Source: Nonomuraea basaltis
GTDB lineage: Bacteria > Actinomycetota > Actinomycetes > Streptosporangiales > Streptosporangiaceae
Reading direction: 5' to 3'
Length of the DNA stretch: 64,000 nt
Assembly (NCBI RefSeq): GCF_005893125.1
Contig: NZ_VCJS01000025.1
Coordinates: forward strand, 30,068-94,067
Position numbers and translations under genes: made by a program. The notes under the pieces are model-generated. The model searched no databases. It saw nothing but the letters and a program-made list of their open reading frames with translations, and was not told where the DNA came from. This document shows, piece by piece, positions 1-7,989 of this stretch (position 1 is its first letter; every line of letters begins with the position of its first letter).

Positions 1-15
1 GTTCCGCCGGCGCTC

Positions 16-1332
16 ATGACCGTCTGGGTGATCTGCGCCGCCATCTCGTGCGGAATGGCCTTGAGCACGGTGGCGCGTTCCTATTCGCAGGAGGTCGGGA
101 TCGGGCAGCGCCTCGGCGCCGTCGCCACGCTCGCGGCGGTGGCGGTCGTGCTGACCATGGTGGGTGAATTACACCGGCGGGCGCTGCCCGCGGGACCCGC
201 GGACCTGGTCGGGGCGGAACTGGCCACGCGGTCCCGCTCCGCGCGCTCGCTGACGGCGGCGGGCGCGGCAGTGGCGCTGTGGACTTCGATGAACGCCCTG
301 CCCGAGCAGGTCACAAGCGACCTCAATGTGGTCGGCCTACCGATCGTCTTCGGCCTGCCGATCCTGGCATGGTTCAAGGGCGGCGATCCCTGGCAGGTCT
401 CCACATCAGGAAAAAGGCGGATTTGGGGCCGGTCCGCCGTGAGCATGGCGCTGGCCGGTGCGACGCTGTGCTTCGGCTTGTCCGTCGAGGCGCCGGAGCC
501 GGACGGCGACCACCGTGCCGTCCAGCCTGAACGCATCGGTTCCACCGCCCAGCCCTTCCGGTACGCGCGGATGGACCCGCAGTCGCGCACGTGGGTGCTG
601 CTGGGCCAGGGCGAGCGGCTCCTGGTGGACCGGGCCGCCACGCGACTCCCCGGCGACGATCGGCGGGCGCCCTTCGCCATCAGCGGCGACGGCCGGCGCA
701 TCGTCTACCTCGATGAGGAGACCCATCACCTGGTCCTCCACGATCTGTCGAAGCGCGACGACCCACGCGAGCTCACCGGGCCACTGTCCGGCGCGGCCCC
801 CGAAGTGACGCTGTCGCGGGACGGCCGCTATGTGAGCGTCGGCGCGGAGATGATCGACACCGCCACTGGCGCCCGCCTTCGCCTTTCCGGCGTCGGGCGC
901 GTGCTCGGCCTCGGGCCCGGCGGCGTGGTCGCCACCACCGGCCGCCGCGCGCTGCCCGGCGCCCCCGACACCGAGCTGCTCACGATCGACCTCCAAGGCA
1001 CCGTGCGGACGCGGGTGCCGTACGACCCCACGCTGGAGGCGCTGTCCACGCCCGACGGCCAGGAGCTGGCCGTGGTCACCGGCGACGAGGTGCTGACCAT
1101 GGATCCCGGCACCGGGAAGATCCGCGGGCGGGCGAAGCTCCGCCTCCCCGGACACTATGGCGCGCCGGAGGCGCTGAGCTGGGCCGAGGACGGGCGACTC
1201 CTGGTCAGGATCATCCCGATGGACGAGGAGAAGGACGCCTATCACCTGGTCGATCGGCGGACGGGCAAGGCCCGCCCGGTGGCGGACATGCCGGACGGGC
1301 TCGACGCCGCGGTGTTCGGGAGGTTCCAGTGA
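16..1332 (+). CDS. Membrane protein with C-terminal beta-propeller-like domain, possibly 5'-truncated by window edge
   Basis: The first ~160 residues carry about four hydrophobic segments (near 1-20, 33-50, 75-92 and 105-120, with another near 140-155). The rest looks like a WD40/TolB-type propeller: short repeats with SGDGRRIVYLD, LSRDGRYVSV and STPDGQELAVV patterns typical of such blades. The reading frame is open back to base 1 without a stop, so the true start may lie outside the window; the ATG at 16 is the first visible. Its stop overlaps the GTG start of the next gene (GTGA), so the two are probably co-translated. The function is unknown. Such proteins in actinomycetes are often partners of sigma factors or sensors, but nothing here proves that. 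Confidence 0.7.
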   Translation: MTVWVICAAISCGMALSTVARSYSQEVGIGQRLGAVATLAAVAVVLTMVGELHRRALPAGPADLVGAELATRSRSARSLTAAGAAVALWTSMNALPEQVTSDLNVVGLPIVFGLPILAWFKGGDPWQVSTSGKRRIWGRSAVSMALAGATLCFGLSVEAPEPDGDHRAVQPERIGSTAQPFRYARMDPQSRTWVLLGQGERLLVDRAATRLPGDDRRAPFAISGDGRRIVYLDEETHHLVLHDLSKRDDPRELTGPLSGAAPEVTLSRDGRYVSVGAEMIDTATGARLRLSGVGRVLGLGPGGVVATTGRRALPGAPDTELLTIDLQGTVRTRVPYDPTLEALSTPDGQELAVVTGDEVLTMDPGTGKIRGRAKLRLPGHYGAPEALSWAEDGRLLVRIIPMDEEKDAYHLVDRRTGKARPVADMPDGLDAAVFGRFQ

Positions 1333-2408
1333 GGCGGCTCCCATGGCGGTCCGCTCTCGCCGCGGTGGCGGTGGCCGTGGCCGTCGTGTGGGTGATCGAT
1401 CCCCTGGCTCTCCCCGGCGAGCGGCCCATCCAGTTCCTCCGCCCCGAACTTCCCCGGGCGGCGAGTGCTCCCAAACCTCAGAAGCTCTCCAAGTACGCCT
1501 CGCCCGTCCGCTACGCGTACGTGCCGGCCTGCCAGGACGGATCCGGCCCGTGCGCGAACTGGAACCTGGTCACCGCGGGCGGCGAGCGCGGCTGGCTGCC
1601 CGGCGCCGACGCCGCGGGATCCCTCGCGCTCAGCCAGGACGGCACCCGCGCGGCCTACCTGCGCGGCAAGGACGAGCGGTACGTCGTGGCCGACCTGAGG
1701 ACGGGCACACTCACGCCCCTCCCCGTACGGCAGAAGGGCGGCTCGGTCGGCGAGATCTTCGGAGCCCAGCCCCCGCTCTTCTCCCTCGACGGCCGACACC
1801 TGCTCATCCAGCTCGACCGCCTGGACAAGGACGACGAGACGGTGCTGGAGCGCCCGATGATCGTCGACATCGACCGCGGCGCCGTCCACCGCCTGCCCGC
1901 CACCGACCGGGTGGTGGGCTGGACCGACGGCGGCCTCCTCGTGGTGACGAGCAAGCGCACCGCCGGCCTGCCCGGGCACGTCACGAAGGCGAAGTTCACC
2001 GTGTACTCGCCCCAGGGCAAGGCGGTCAGGACGTTCACGCTGCCGGGCAACCTCACGTACGCCACCGTCCCGTCCCCTTCCGGTCGCACACTGGCCTCGC
2101 CCGTACACGAGATCACCCCGTACGGCGTCGCCGACTTCGGCGTCACCCTGATCGACACGTCGTCGGGCAGGCCCGTGCGCACGATCGTCCCGGGACTGCC
2201 CGCCGGATGGCGGATCAGGGAGATCGTGCGCTGGGACGGCGAGGACGCCCTCGTCGTCAAGAGCAGTGGCCCGTACAACGAGACCGGGCACCACGTCCTT
2301 GACCTCGCCACGGGCGGCATGCGGCCGATCGGCGCCGACATGTCGGACGTGGCGGACCTGCCCCTGCAACCGGCCGGTCTCGGGGTGGTCGTGGCGAACG
2401 TGCGCTAG
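1329..2408 (+). CDS. TolB/WD40-like beta-propeller protein with N-terminal membrane anchor
   Basis: The protein has 359 residues. Residues ~5-22 form one hydrophobic anchor (SALAAVAVAVAVVWVI), and the remainder is extracytoplasmic with propeller-like blades (LALSQDGTRAAYLRG, PLFSLDGRHLLIQ, PSPSGRTLASPV). It resembles the second half of the upstream protein, so the pair may be diverged duplicates. The GTG start overlaps the preceding stop by four bases, and the gene ends tail to tail with the deacetylase, sharing four bases (2405-2408). No catalytic motif is visible. A role as an envelope sensor or scaffold is only a guess. Confidence 0.7.
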   Translation: MRRLPWRSALAAVAVAVAVVWVIDPLALPGERPIQFLRPELPRAASAPKPQKLSKYASPVRYAYVPACQDGSGPCANWNLVTAGGERGWLPGADAAGSLALSQDGTRAAYLRGKDERYVVADLRTGTLTPLPVRQKGGSVGEIFGAQPPLFSLDGRHLLIQLDRLDKDDETVLERPMIVDIDRGAVHRLPATDRVVGWTDGGLLVVTSKRTAGLPGHVTKAKFTVYSPQGKAVRTFTLPGNLTYATVPSPSGRTLASPVHEITPYGVADFGVTLIDTSSGRPVRTIVPGLPAGWRIREIVRWDGEDALVVKSSGPYNETGHHVLDLATGGMRPIGADMSDVADLPLQPAGLGVVVANVR

Positions 2409-3433
2409 TAGGGCAGGCTCCAGGTGGCGAAAGACTTGCGCAGGTACGGGGTCTTGAACTTCGGGTACGCCACCGTGCTGATGTCCCCGTCAGAGGTGTA
2501 GCGCATGTCCGGGTTGCTCTTCAGCCAGTCCAGCCAGGCATGCGAGCAGAACTGGGCGCAGTCGCCCTTCTTCTCCATGACCTTGATCCGCGGGATGCCG
2601 GCCGGGTCGAACGCCTTGCTGAACGGCGCCGGAGCAGGCGTATAGCCCGCCAGGAACGCGCCCTGGTGGTGGTAGTGCTTACCGTGCATGGCCCAGTTCT
2701 TCTTGCTCGGCTGGTTGCCGTACGGCAGGGCGATCGTGGACGGCTTGATGTACGACAGGGCGTTGATCTGCTGGGCGATCGTGCCGATCTGCTCCTCGAC
2801 CTCCTTCTGCGAGCGGCCGCGCAGGTTGAGGTGGTCGCGGGTGTGGTTGCCGATGTCGAACCCGTTGTCTTTCAGCCAGATCAGCGCCTGGGACTGCTCC
2901 TCGCGTACGGTCTTGCCGAACATGTCGCGGGTCACGTAGAGCGTGGCGACCGGGCGGAAGCCCGGGTGCTTGGCGGCCACCTCCTTCAGGATCGCGACCG
3001 CCGTGTCCTTCTGCGGGACGCCCATCTCGTTCAGCGTGAGCTGCGAGGGGGAGGAATCATCGAAGGTCAGGACCACCGGATGCTTGCCGGCCGGGATGGC
3101 GATCTTGCCGGACACCATCTCGGCGGCCGTGATCGGCACGTAGTCCTCCTTGACCAGCCGCTCCAGGTCCGCGCGGAACTGCTTGGGCGTCCTGTCGTCG
3201 GTCGTGGCCGGCTTGTCGATGATCCGGTGAAACATCAGCACCGGGATCTGGCCCAGCTCGTTGGCCTTGACCTTGGCGGCGCGCTGGATCTTGGCGGCCT
3301 TGCTGGCCTTGGCCTTGGCGGCGGCGTTGGCCTTGGTGTCCACCACCTTGGCGGTGTCGGGCTGCGAGCCGCACCCGGCCAGGACGGCCGCGGCCGCCAG
3401 CACCCCCGTCCCACTCAAAACACGCAGTCGCAT
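2405..3433 (-). CDS. Polysaccharide deacetylase (NodB-fold) lipoprotein
   Basis: A lipoprotein signal with lipobox LAGC (Cys21) is followed by a Lys/Ala-rich linker (residues 28-58) and a carbohydrate esterase family 4 domain. NodB motif 1 is TFDDSS at 123-128 (catalytic Asp125 and metal Asp126), and motif 2 is HTRDH (metal ligands His197 and His201). The family removes N-acetyl groups from peptidoglycan, chitin-like or other cell-surface polysaccharides. The lipoprotein signal puts the enzyme on the outer face of the membrane. Length (342) is normal for the class. Its actual substrate cannot be read from sequence. It is transcribed towards the propeller genes and is the last ordinary gene before the icd-linked accessory island. 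Confidence 0.85.
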   Translation of the reverse strand: MRLRVLSGTGVLAAAAVLAGCGSQPDTAKVVDTKANAAAKAKASKAAKIQRAAKVKANELGQIPVLMFHRIIDKPATTDDRTPKQFRADLERLVKEDYVPITAAEMVSGKIAIPAGKHPVVLTFDDSSPSQLTLNEMGVPQKDTAVAILKEVAAKHPGFRPVATLYVTRDMFGKTVREEQSQALIWLKDNGFDIGNHTRDHLNLRGRSQKEVEEQIGTIAQQINALSYIKPSTIALPYGNQPSKKNWAMHGKHYHHQGAFLAGYTPAPAPFSKAFDPAGIPRIKVMEKKGDCAQFCSHAWLDWLKSNPDMRYTSDGDISTVAYPKFKTPYLRKSFATWSLPY

Positions 3434-3580
3434 CCGAACCCCCCGAGACGCGTACGACTGTTACGAGAGAGCTCCTACCCCACTGATCAACTACGCCACG
3501 CCGCCACACCGTCAAGACATGGTCTTGAAAAGCCGAAAGGCCCGCCCGCGGGCAGCCCTCCAAGCAGGAACGATCAAGCC

Positions 3581-3595
3581 ATCTTCTTCTTGAGG
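3581..3595 (-). repeat. att-like core copy A: relic of the original icd 3' end
   Basis: These 15 bases (ATCTTCTTCTTGAGG) are identical to the end of icd at 9314-9328. Read on the minus strand together with the flanking bases they still spell Leu-Lys-Lys-Lys-Met-Ala-stop (codons CTC AAG AAG AAG ATG GCT TGA), exactly the C-terminus of icd with a synonymous Ala codon. Copy A is therefore best explained as the ancestral end of icd, displaced by integration. Bases 3596-3736 to its right match the right arm of copy B. The inference follows the known behaviour of tyrosine-integrase elements that target gene 3' ends. Confidence 0.7.
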
Positions 3596-3736
3596 GACTG
3601 TCTGACCGCTTCGCCAACTTGGAGGGCACGTGCCGAAGACGGCGCCGACATGGGTTCCAGCCGTCATTGTCGATCAACGTCTGTCATCGTTGAGTCACCT
3701 CGGACGGCCCAGAGGCGGCCCGGCACCCAGCCGAGC
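3596..3736 (+). repeat. Right-arm direct repeat, copy 1
   Basis: About 141 bases that recur at 6971-7112 with roughly 90% identity (counted by eye, with one small indel). The repeat contains a perfect inverted repeat TCAACG/CGTTGA at 3674-3693 that is kept in both copies. It starts directly after the 15-base icd core, as expected for the arm of an attachment site carried by an integrating element. No protein is recognisable in it. Confidence 0.75.
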
Positions 3737-4164
3737 CCGATGGCCGTAATGCCAGTCGGATCAGGCTCCGCGAGCCTACGCGGCGATCTTTTTCGTGAAG
3801 ATGCGGCCCGTATTCACCCACGCACCCCAGGCCAGCCGCTCAGCCGCCTGCGGCCTGCCGCGCCTTGTGAGCCTGCATCACTGCCACGATGACCTGATCG
3901 AGCGCCCTCCTTCACCGTGCTGCCGACATTCGTCAATTGCTTGGCCGTGGCCAGCAGACCGTCGTCCAGCTTCACCCCACGTGCGTTGAACGTGACGAGC
4001 TCAACGGATGGAGCTGGGCATCACCTTTTCAGGTGGGTGGCGCCCGGAAATTGTCGGTGGCGGTGTGTAGCGTCGCGTGCGCACGTTGATGTGCGGGGTT
4101 CGGCGCCGGGGGGAGGGGCGGGTGCGCATGGCTGGCGACCGCGACCTGTACCGGGCATCGGGCC

Positions 4165-6270
4165 GTGGTGGAGGCGACCGGGGAGGTGGTGGCCGGGCCG
4201 GTGCTGGCTGAGCGGGTGGCCTGGCTGACCGCGCTGGCCCAGGCCCTGACCGCCGGGATCGTTGCGGAGCGGTGGAATGCGCGGGATCTGGATCTTCTGG
4301 CCGCCGGGGTCGGGGTGGACGAGCGGGTGTTGCCGGTCAAGGGGTGGATGGCGATCCGCAGGCTGGGCTGGGGGTGTGCTGCCGGAATACCCGGTGGCGG
4401 AATAATCGGTGGCGGGGTGAGCGGCGGCGGGGTGTATGTGTCGGATCGGGTGCGGCGGTGCGCGGAGGAGCAGGCGGCCCGCATGTTGCGGGCGGCGCTG
4501 CACCGGCGGGGGGTCGTGGCGGCGATCCTGGCCGCCTGGCCGGCCGATCCGCGGCGGCGTAGCGAGGTGGAGTGGAAGGCGTTGCGCGCGGCGCTGCCGC
4601 AGGGGGTCACCGCCGCGGAGATCCGTAACCGCACCCGGCAGATCCGCGCCGCGCTGGAGCGCGAGGGCGCGTTGCCGGGTGACATCACCGAGGTGGAGGA
4701 GCCGCCGCGGGTCGCCGCCCAGGCGGTGCTGGCGGCGGCCGACAAGCAACTGGTCACCCTGACCCGCACCGGCGACACCGGCGCACTGTTGCGGGTACAG
4801 TTGCCGCTGAACGCCTCGCCCGCCTCCCGCGAGGATTGGGCGTGGCATGCCATCACGTTCACGCTGCCGCCCACCGTCTCGGATGAGGCCAAACTCTGCA
4901 CCCCCACGGTGCGCATCACCGACGGCAAAGTGCGCATCGATCTGCCGTTCCAGACGCCGATCCCTTCTGCCCCGGCCAGCGGCCACACCGTGGCCCTGGG
5001 CCTGGACTGGGGCGTAAACACACTCTTCACCGGTACCATCGCCCGGCTTCGCGAGGGCCGGGTGTGCGCCGACGGGCGGATGCTGCGCTACGACGCCACG
5101 GTGATCTCGGCCAAGCTGCATCGACTGCGCGGCCAGCGCGAACACCTGGCCGCCAAACGCGACCACTGCGCGGCGCTGTTGTCCGGGCTGGGTACCGCCG
5201 ACGCCTGCGATGCCCCAGATGTCTGTGATGGCAGTGATGCCCGTCGTGGGGCGTTGGAGCGCAGGCACCAGGTGCTGGCAGTCGAGCATGAGCGGGTGTG
5301 CGCCCGGATCCGGCGCCTTGATCATGCGCTGTCCTGGTCGGCGGCGCGGTGGGCGGTCGATCAGGCCCTCGCGCTCGGCGCCGGGGTGATCTACCTGGAG
5401 GATCTGGCCACGCTGGAGGCGCGCGGGGTCCGCCGCGGCAACGCCGCGCTGTCGGGGCAGGTACGCGGCACGGTGATCGAGGCGATCCGGCACCTGGCCG
5501 CCAAAGACGGCATCGCGGTGGTGACCGTGCCCGCCCGGGGCACCTCCCACTCCTGCCCCCGCTGCGGGGACGGCACCAGCGTGCTGCGGCATGTCCCGGC
5601 GCCCGACCGGCTGGGTGAGCGCGGCTGGAAGTGGGCGTATTGCCCGGCGTGTGGGCTGTCGTGCGACCGGGATCACGCGGCGGCCGAGCGGATCGCCGCC
5701 CGCGGCCTGCTCGCCCAAAGCCACACCCGCACCGAGGCGGCCACCGGCGTGCGCAGCATCACGGTGGTGGCAGAGGGCAACGTGGCCCGGGCGCGCCGCA
5801 GGACAAGGCCCACCCGGGCGGCACGGCGGGCCCGGCGCACCCGGACCGATGTGCATCCGCGCCCGCCGGCCCGGGCCCGCAACAAGACCCGGCCGACCCC
5901 CAAACGACGGCAGGTCAGCCGCCCTGCCAGCCGCCCCGCCACGACATCACGCACAACCTCCAGCCGTGTGCCCGACCGGCGCACGGTGCCCGCCCCCGCC
6001 CCCGACGCACCTGGGACGGGACAGCGTCCGGCGGGCCAGGCACCCCAGGCATCCCACCCACCGGCGGGCCGTACAGGGCCTGCACGCGATCCTCGCCACC
6101 GGACCGGCTTCCACCGTGTCACAGCCACCCCCGTACTCCCCCTCGGAGCGTACGGAGACGGCCCGCCACGCGCCACGCCCGCCCGGAATGCCGGAAACCC
6201 TCAGGCAAACACAGAGAATCGCAGACGCTTCCGGACACCAGCTACGGCACATAGTGGAGCGCCTAGATGA
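4165..6270 (+). CDS. TnpB/IS605 OrfB-like RuvC nuclease with long basic C-terminal tail
   Basis: The protein has 701 residues, against about 350-450 for ordinary TnpB. The RuvC-like triad appears intact: Asp281 in LGLDWGVN, Glu412 in YLEDL and Asp503 in CDRDHAAA. A zinc ribbon lies between (Cys464, Cys467, Cys493, Cys496). TnpB proteins are RNA-guided DNA endonucleases of IS200/IS605-type elements and relatives of Cas12. There is no TnpA gene and no CRISPR array nearby. The N-terminal 200 residues have a Gly-rich patch (77-89). Residues ~541-701 are almost pure Arg/Pro/Thr/Ala and may be read-through of a guide-RNA region rather than folded protein. The frame stays open back to 4090 without an ATG or GTG, so the GTG at 4165 may be a truncated start. 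It lies inside element 1 at icd. Confidence 0.7.
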   Translation: MVEATGEVVAGPVLAERVAWLTALAQALTAGIVAERWNARDLDLLAAGVGVDERVLPVKGWMAIRRLGWGCAAGIPGGGIIGGGVSGGGVYVSDRVRRCAEEQAARMLRAALHRRGVVAAILAAWPADPRRRSEVEWKALRAALPQGVTAAEIRNRTRQIRAALEREGALPGDITEVEEPPRVAAQAVLAAADKQLVTLTRTGDTGALLRVQLPLNASPASREDWAWHAITFTLPPTVSDEAKLCTPTVRITDGKVRIDLPFQTPIPSAPASGHTVALGLDWGVNTLFTGTIARLREGRVCADGRMLRYDATVISAKLHRLRGQREHLAAKRDHCAALLSGLGTADACDAPDVCDGSDARRGALERRHQVLAVEHERVCARIRRLDHALSWSAARWAVDQALALGAGVIYLEDLATLEARGVRRGNAALSGQVRGTVIEAIRHLAAKDGIAVVTVPARGTSHSCPRCGDGTSVLRHVPAPDRLGERGWKWAYCPACGLSCDRDHAAAERIAARGLLAQSHTRTEAATGVRSITVVAEGNVARARRRTRPTRAARRARRTRTDVHPRPPARARNKTRPTPKRRQVSRPASRPATTSRTTSSRVPDRRTVPAPAPDAPGTGQRPAGQAPQASHPPAGRTGPARDPRHRTGFHRVTATPVLPLGAYGDGPPRATPARNAGNPQANTENRRRFRTPATAHSGAPR

Positions 6271-6680
6271 TGATCAGCCACTCGAACGTCATCACGTTGA
6301 TCGACACCCAGGCCGGCAAACCGATGTCACGCGCGAGTTGATTCAGCAGTCCGGTACGCGGTGCGCCCAGCTCGAGGAACGCCAGGGCACCGATGAACGG
6401 CGAGAGGAACAGCGGCGCGATCACGACAAGAGCAGCCGCCTCATCGGCACATCGGTGCGTGCCAGGACCCAGGCCAGCGCGCCACCCAGAGCCGTGGCCA
6501 GGACCCCGCACGCCAGCGACGTGGCCATGGTCTGGGCCAAGACGCCCCAGATCTGGGGAGAGCCGTACGAGTTTGCCAGAGCCTCGAGCGTGAAGGTGTC
6601 CAGCGGGTTCCGAGGGTTCTCCGAGACGGCGCGGACGAACACCAACGCGGTCGGAGCACCCTCTGGCCCGCGGCTCCGCT
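6263..6680 (-). pseudogene. Frameshifted fragment of an ABC transporter permease (iron/thiamine FbpB/ThiP type)
   Basis: Two minus-strand frames join into one permease-like sequence. The 5' part (about 6680-6421) reads ALVFVRAVSENPR, then MATSLACGVLATALGGALAW. The 3' part (about 6427-6263) reads VVIAPLFLSPFIGALAFLEL, then GAPRTGLLN. The PLFLSPFIGA plus GAPRTGLLN pattern is typical of the FbpB/ThiP-type binding-protein-dependent permeases. The frame changes near 6425, and both ends are missing compared with a full ~550-residue permease. It is therefore a dead remnant. It overlaps the last bases of the TnpB-like gene tail to tail. Confidence 0.65.
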
Positions 6681-6684
6681 CTGG

Positions 6685-6828
6685 CTAGCCGGCGATGATG
6701 CCGGCCTCGGCAAGGACGGCTAGGAACAGGCCGAGGCACAGCAGGGATACGGGCCAGACCTTCTGGGTCGCGGCGAGGACGGCACCTGCGAGGAGGGCTA
6801 TGAGGGCGAGGATGGTGACAATGTCCAC
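6685..6828 (-). CDS. Small hydrophobic protein (47 aa)
   Basis: A GTG start at 6828 sits four bases after GGAGAG, a good ribosome site; a longer in-frame start at 6894 has none. The 47-residue product is two hydrophobic segments separated by a short polar turn (ATQKVWP), so it is probably a two-helix membrane protein. Small proteins of this build are common in actinomycete chromosomes and phages, but I do not recognise a named family. It lies next to att-like copy B, with a palindrome just upstream that may control it. Confidence 0.5.
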   Translation of the reverse strand: MDIVTILALIALLAGAVLAATQKVWPVSLLCLGLFLAVLAEAGIIAG

Positions 6829-6852
6829 GGGCTCTCCGTTCCTGCGGTGATT

Positions 6853-6865
6853 ACCTACGGTAGGT
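6853..6865. promoter_or_regulatory. Perfect palindrome ACCTA-CGG-TAGGT upstream of small membrane gene
   Basis: A 13-base dyad lies 25 bases upstream of the GTG start at 6828, in the position of a repressor operator. No regulator that binds it is identifiable here. Function inferred from position only. Confidence 0.35.
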
Positions 6866-6891
6866 GTCCAGCCCGTGCTTGGTTGCATCCA

Positions 6892-6970
6892 CATGCGAAA
6901 CGGCCCCTACCTTGCGGCGTAACCGCAAATAGAGGCCGTATTCGACAGTCAGGCTATCTTCTTCTTGAGG
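6892..6970 (-). repeat. att-like copy B: second copy of icd terminator plus last icd codons
   Basis: These 79 bases match 9250-9328 (icd terminator and the last codons of icd) with four differences. The 15-base core is at 6956-6970. On the minus strand it reads Leu-Lys-Lys-Lys-Ile-Ala-stop, so the Met codon has become Ile, consistent with no coding selection. On the right it continues into the same arm as copy A (6971-7112). Having the left flank of copy C and the right flank of copy A marks it as the junction between two tandemly integrated elements. Confidence 0.75.
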
Positions 6971-7112
6971 GACTGTCAGACCGCTTCGCCGACTTGGAAG
7001 GCACGTGCTGAAGACGGCGCCGACGTGGGTCGGGAGCCGTCATTGCCGATCAACGTCTGTCATCGTTGAGCCACCTAGGACGGCCCAGAGACGGCCCGGC
7101 ACCCAGCCGAGC
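6971..7112 (+). repeat. Right-arm direct repeat, copy 2
   Basis: Second copy of the ~141-base arm found at 3596-3736, with scattered substitutions. The TCAACG/CGTTGA inverted repeat is retained. It directly follows the att-like core B. Together with copy B it fills most of the 340-base gene-free gap between the 47-aa gene and the next small gene. Confidence 0.75.
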
Positions 7113-7169
7113 GCTTCGACTCGGAGGTTCCGCAGCGCCGGCTCGGTGTGCTCGGGTGCCGCAGCGTGA

Positions 7170-7394
7170 TCAGGAGTAGAAGTGCATGACGATGGCAAGC
7201 CCGACGACGTGCATGAGCACCACCACAGTGATCAGCGCGACGAACACGAACTTGGCCGGCCCATGCTCGAAGTGCTGACCCTCCTTCAAGGGCGGCAACT
7301 TCGCCTGGCGCTCGGCGATGCGCTCTTCCAGCGGCTTGCGGTAAAACACCGGGACGTCCCTCCAGGGCCGGCACACGAATGATTTGCGTGGCAT
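7170..7394 (-). CDS. Small single-pass membrane protein divergent from ohrR
   Basis: I chose the ATG at 7394, giving 74 residues; further upstream the frame runs antisense through the regulator. The N-terminal half is basic and polar (PRKSFVCRPWRDVPVFYRK), and the C-terminal ~27 residues form one hydrophobic helix (FVFVALITVVVLMHVVGLA). I do not recognise the family. It is transcribed away from the OhrR-type regulator, and the 64-base gap between them contains a dyad. It may therefore be a target of that regulator. A role in peroxide or thiol stress is inference from context only. Confidence 0.5.
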   Translation of the reverse strand: MPRKSFVCRPWRDVPVFYRKPLEERIAERQAKLPPLKEGQHFEHGPAKFVFVALITVVVLMHVVGLAIVMHFYS

Positions 7395-7407
7395 CTGTTT
7401 GTGAGCT

Positions 7408-7429
7408 ATTAGTTTGTACACCAAGTAAT
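7408..7429. promoter_or_regulatory. Candidate OhrR operator in the divergent promoter region
   Basis: The arms ATTAGTTTG and CCAAGTAAT flank a TACA centre and match as an inverted repeat at 7 of 9 positions. The site is AT-rich in otherwise GC-rich DNA and lies between the two divergent genes. OhrR proteins typically bind AT-rich dyads containing TACA/TGTA and autoregulate. Confidence 0.45.
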
Positions 7430-7458
7430 TTACCAGAGGTAGAGGGAGGCGCAGGCAG

Positions 7459-7932
7459 ATGGAGCCTGTGATAGAGACAACAGATCTCCTGGCGCTGGAC
7501 CGGCAGGTCTGCTTCGCCCTCAGCATCGCCTCCCGCAGCGTGATCGGCCTCTACCGGCCGCTGCTGCAGCCCCTGGGACTGACCCACCCGCAATACCTGG
7601 CCATGCTCGCGCTCTGGCAGCACGAGCCCTTGTCGGTCAAGGAGTTGGGCGAGCTGCTCCAGCTCGACCCGGGCACCTTGTCCCCCCTGCTCAAGCGGCT
7701 GCAGGCCCTTGGCTACATCCATCGCGAGCGCAACAGCAAGGACGAGCGGGCCCTGGCCGTGACCCTCACTCCCACCGGCCGGCAGCTCAGAGCGGAAGCA
7801 GAGAAGATCCCGCCCGCCATCGTGGCCCGTCTCGGCATGGACCTCGACGAGCTGCAAGACCTGCACCAGGCGCTGATGCGAGTGATCGCAGCAACACGTG
7901 GCACCAACGGCCCCGAGCCGCAGGACCCTTGA
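7459..7932 (+). CDS. ohrR: OhrR-type MarR-family organic-hydroperoxide sensor
   Basis: The protein has 157 residues and the winged-helix layout of MarR proteins. It matches the OhrR subgroup along its length: QVCFAL near the N-terminus, YRPLL, THPQYLAMLALW, KELGELLQLDPGTLSPLLKRL and the wing RERNSKDERAL. Cys18 is the position of the reactive cysteine that OhrR oxidises on contact with organic hydroperoxides, releasing DNA. The usual partner gene ohr (a peroxiredoxin-like reductase) is not adjacent. The only neighbour that could be controlled is the divergent small membrane protein. The gene is complete, unlike its neighbours in element 2. Confidence 0.85.
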   Translation: MEPVIETTDLLALDRQVCFALSIASRSVIGLYRPLLQPLGLTHPQYLAMLALWQHEPLSVKELGELLQLDPGTLSPLLKRLQALGYIHRERNSKDERALAVTLTPTGRQLRAEAEKIPPAIVARLGMDLDELQDLHQALMRVIAATRGTNGPEPQDP

Positions 7933-7989
7933 CGACGCAAGCACGGCGGCCCGACCCGGTCGCGCGATGATCGCCCGACGGCCTGCGCC

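Larger units (their letters stand above)
3434..4164. other. Gene-free stretch at the left edge of the accessory island
   Basis: I find no convincing gene in these 731 bases. Bases 3434-3580 hold the deacetylase upstream region and a short GC hairpin (GCCCGC/GCGGGC near 3542-3553) that could be the original icd terminator. Bases 3581-3736 hold att-like copy A and its right arm. Bases 3737-4164 contain only short open frames without recognisable protein or a good ribosome site, and probably represent degraded element DNA or the untranslated 5' part of the TnpB-like gene. Confidence 0.5.

Noticed and set aside
4021..5856. Long minus-strand open frame opposite the TnpB-like gene (611 codons)
   Set aside because: His/Pro/Gly-rich shadow translation, no domain, and it covers a recognisable gene on the other strand.
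4165..6270. TnpB-like gene as a Cas12 effector
   Set aside because: There is no CRISPR array or Cas1/Cas2, and the zinc-ribbon/RuvC order is that of TnpB; a Cas12 label is not supported.
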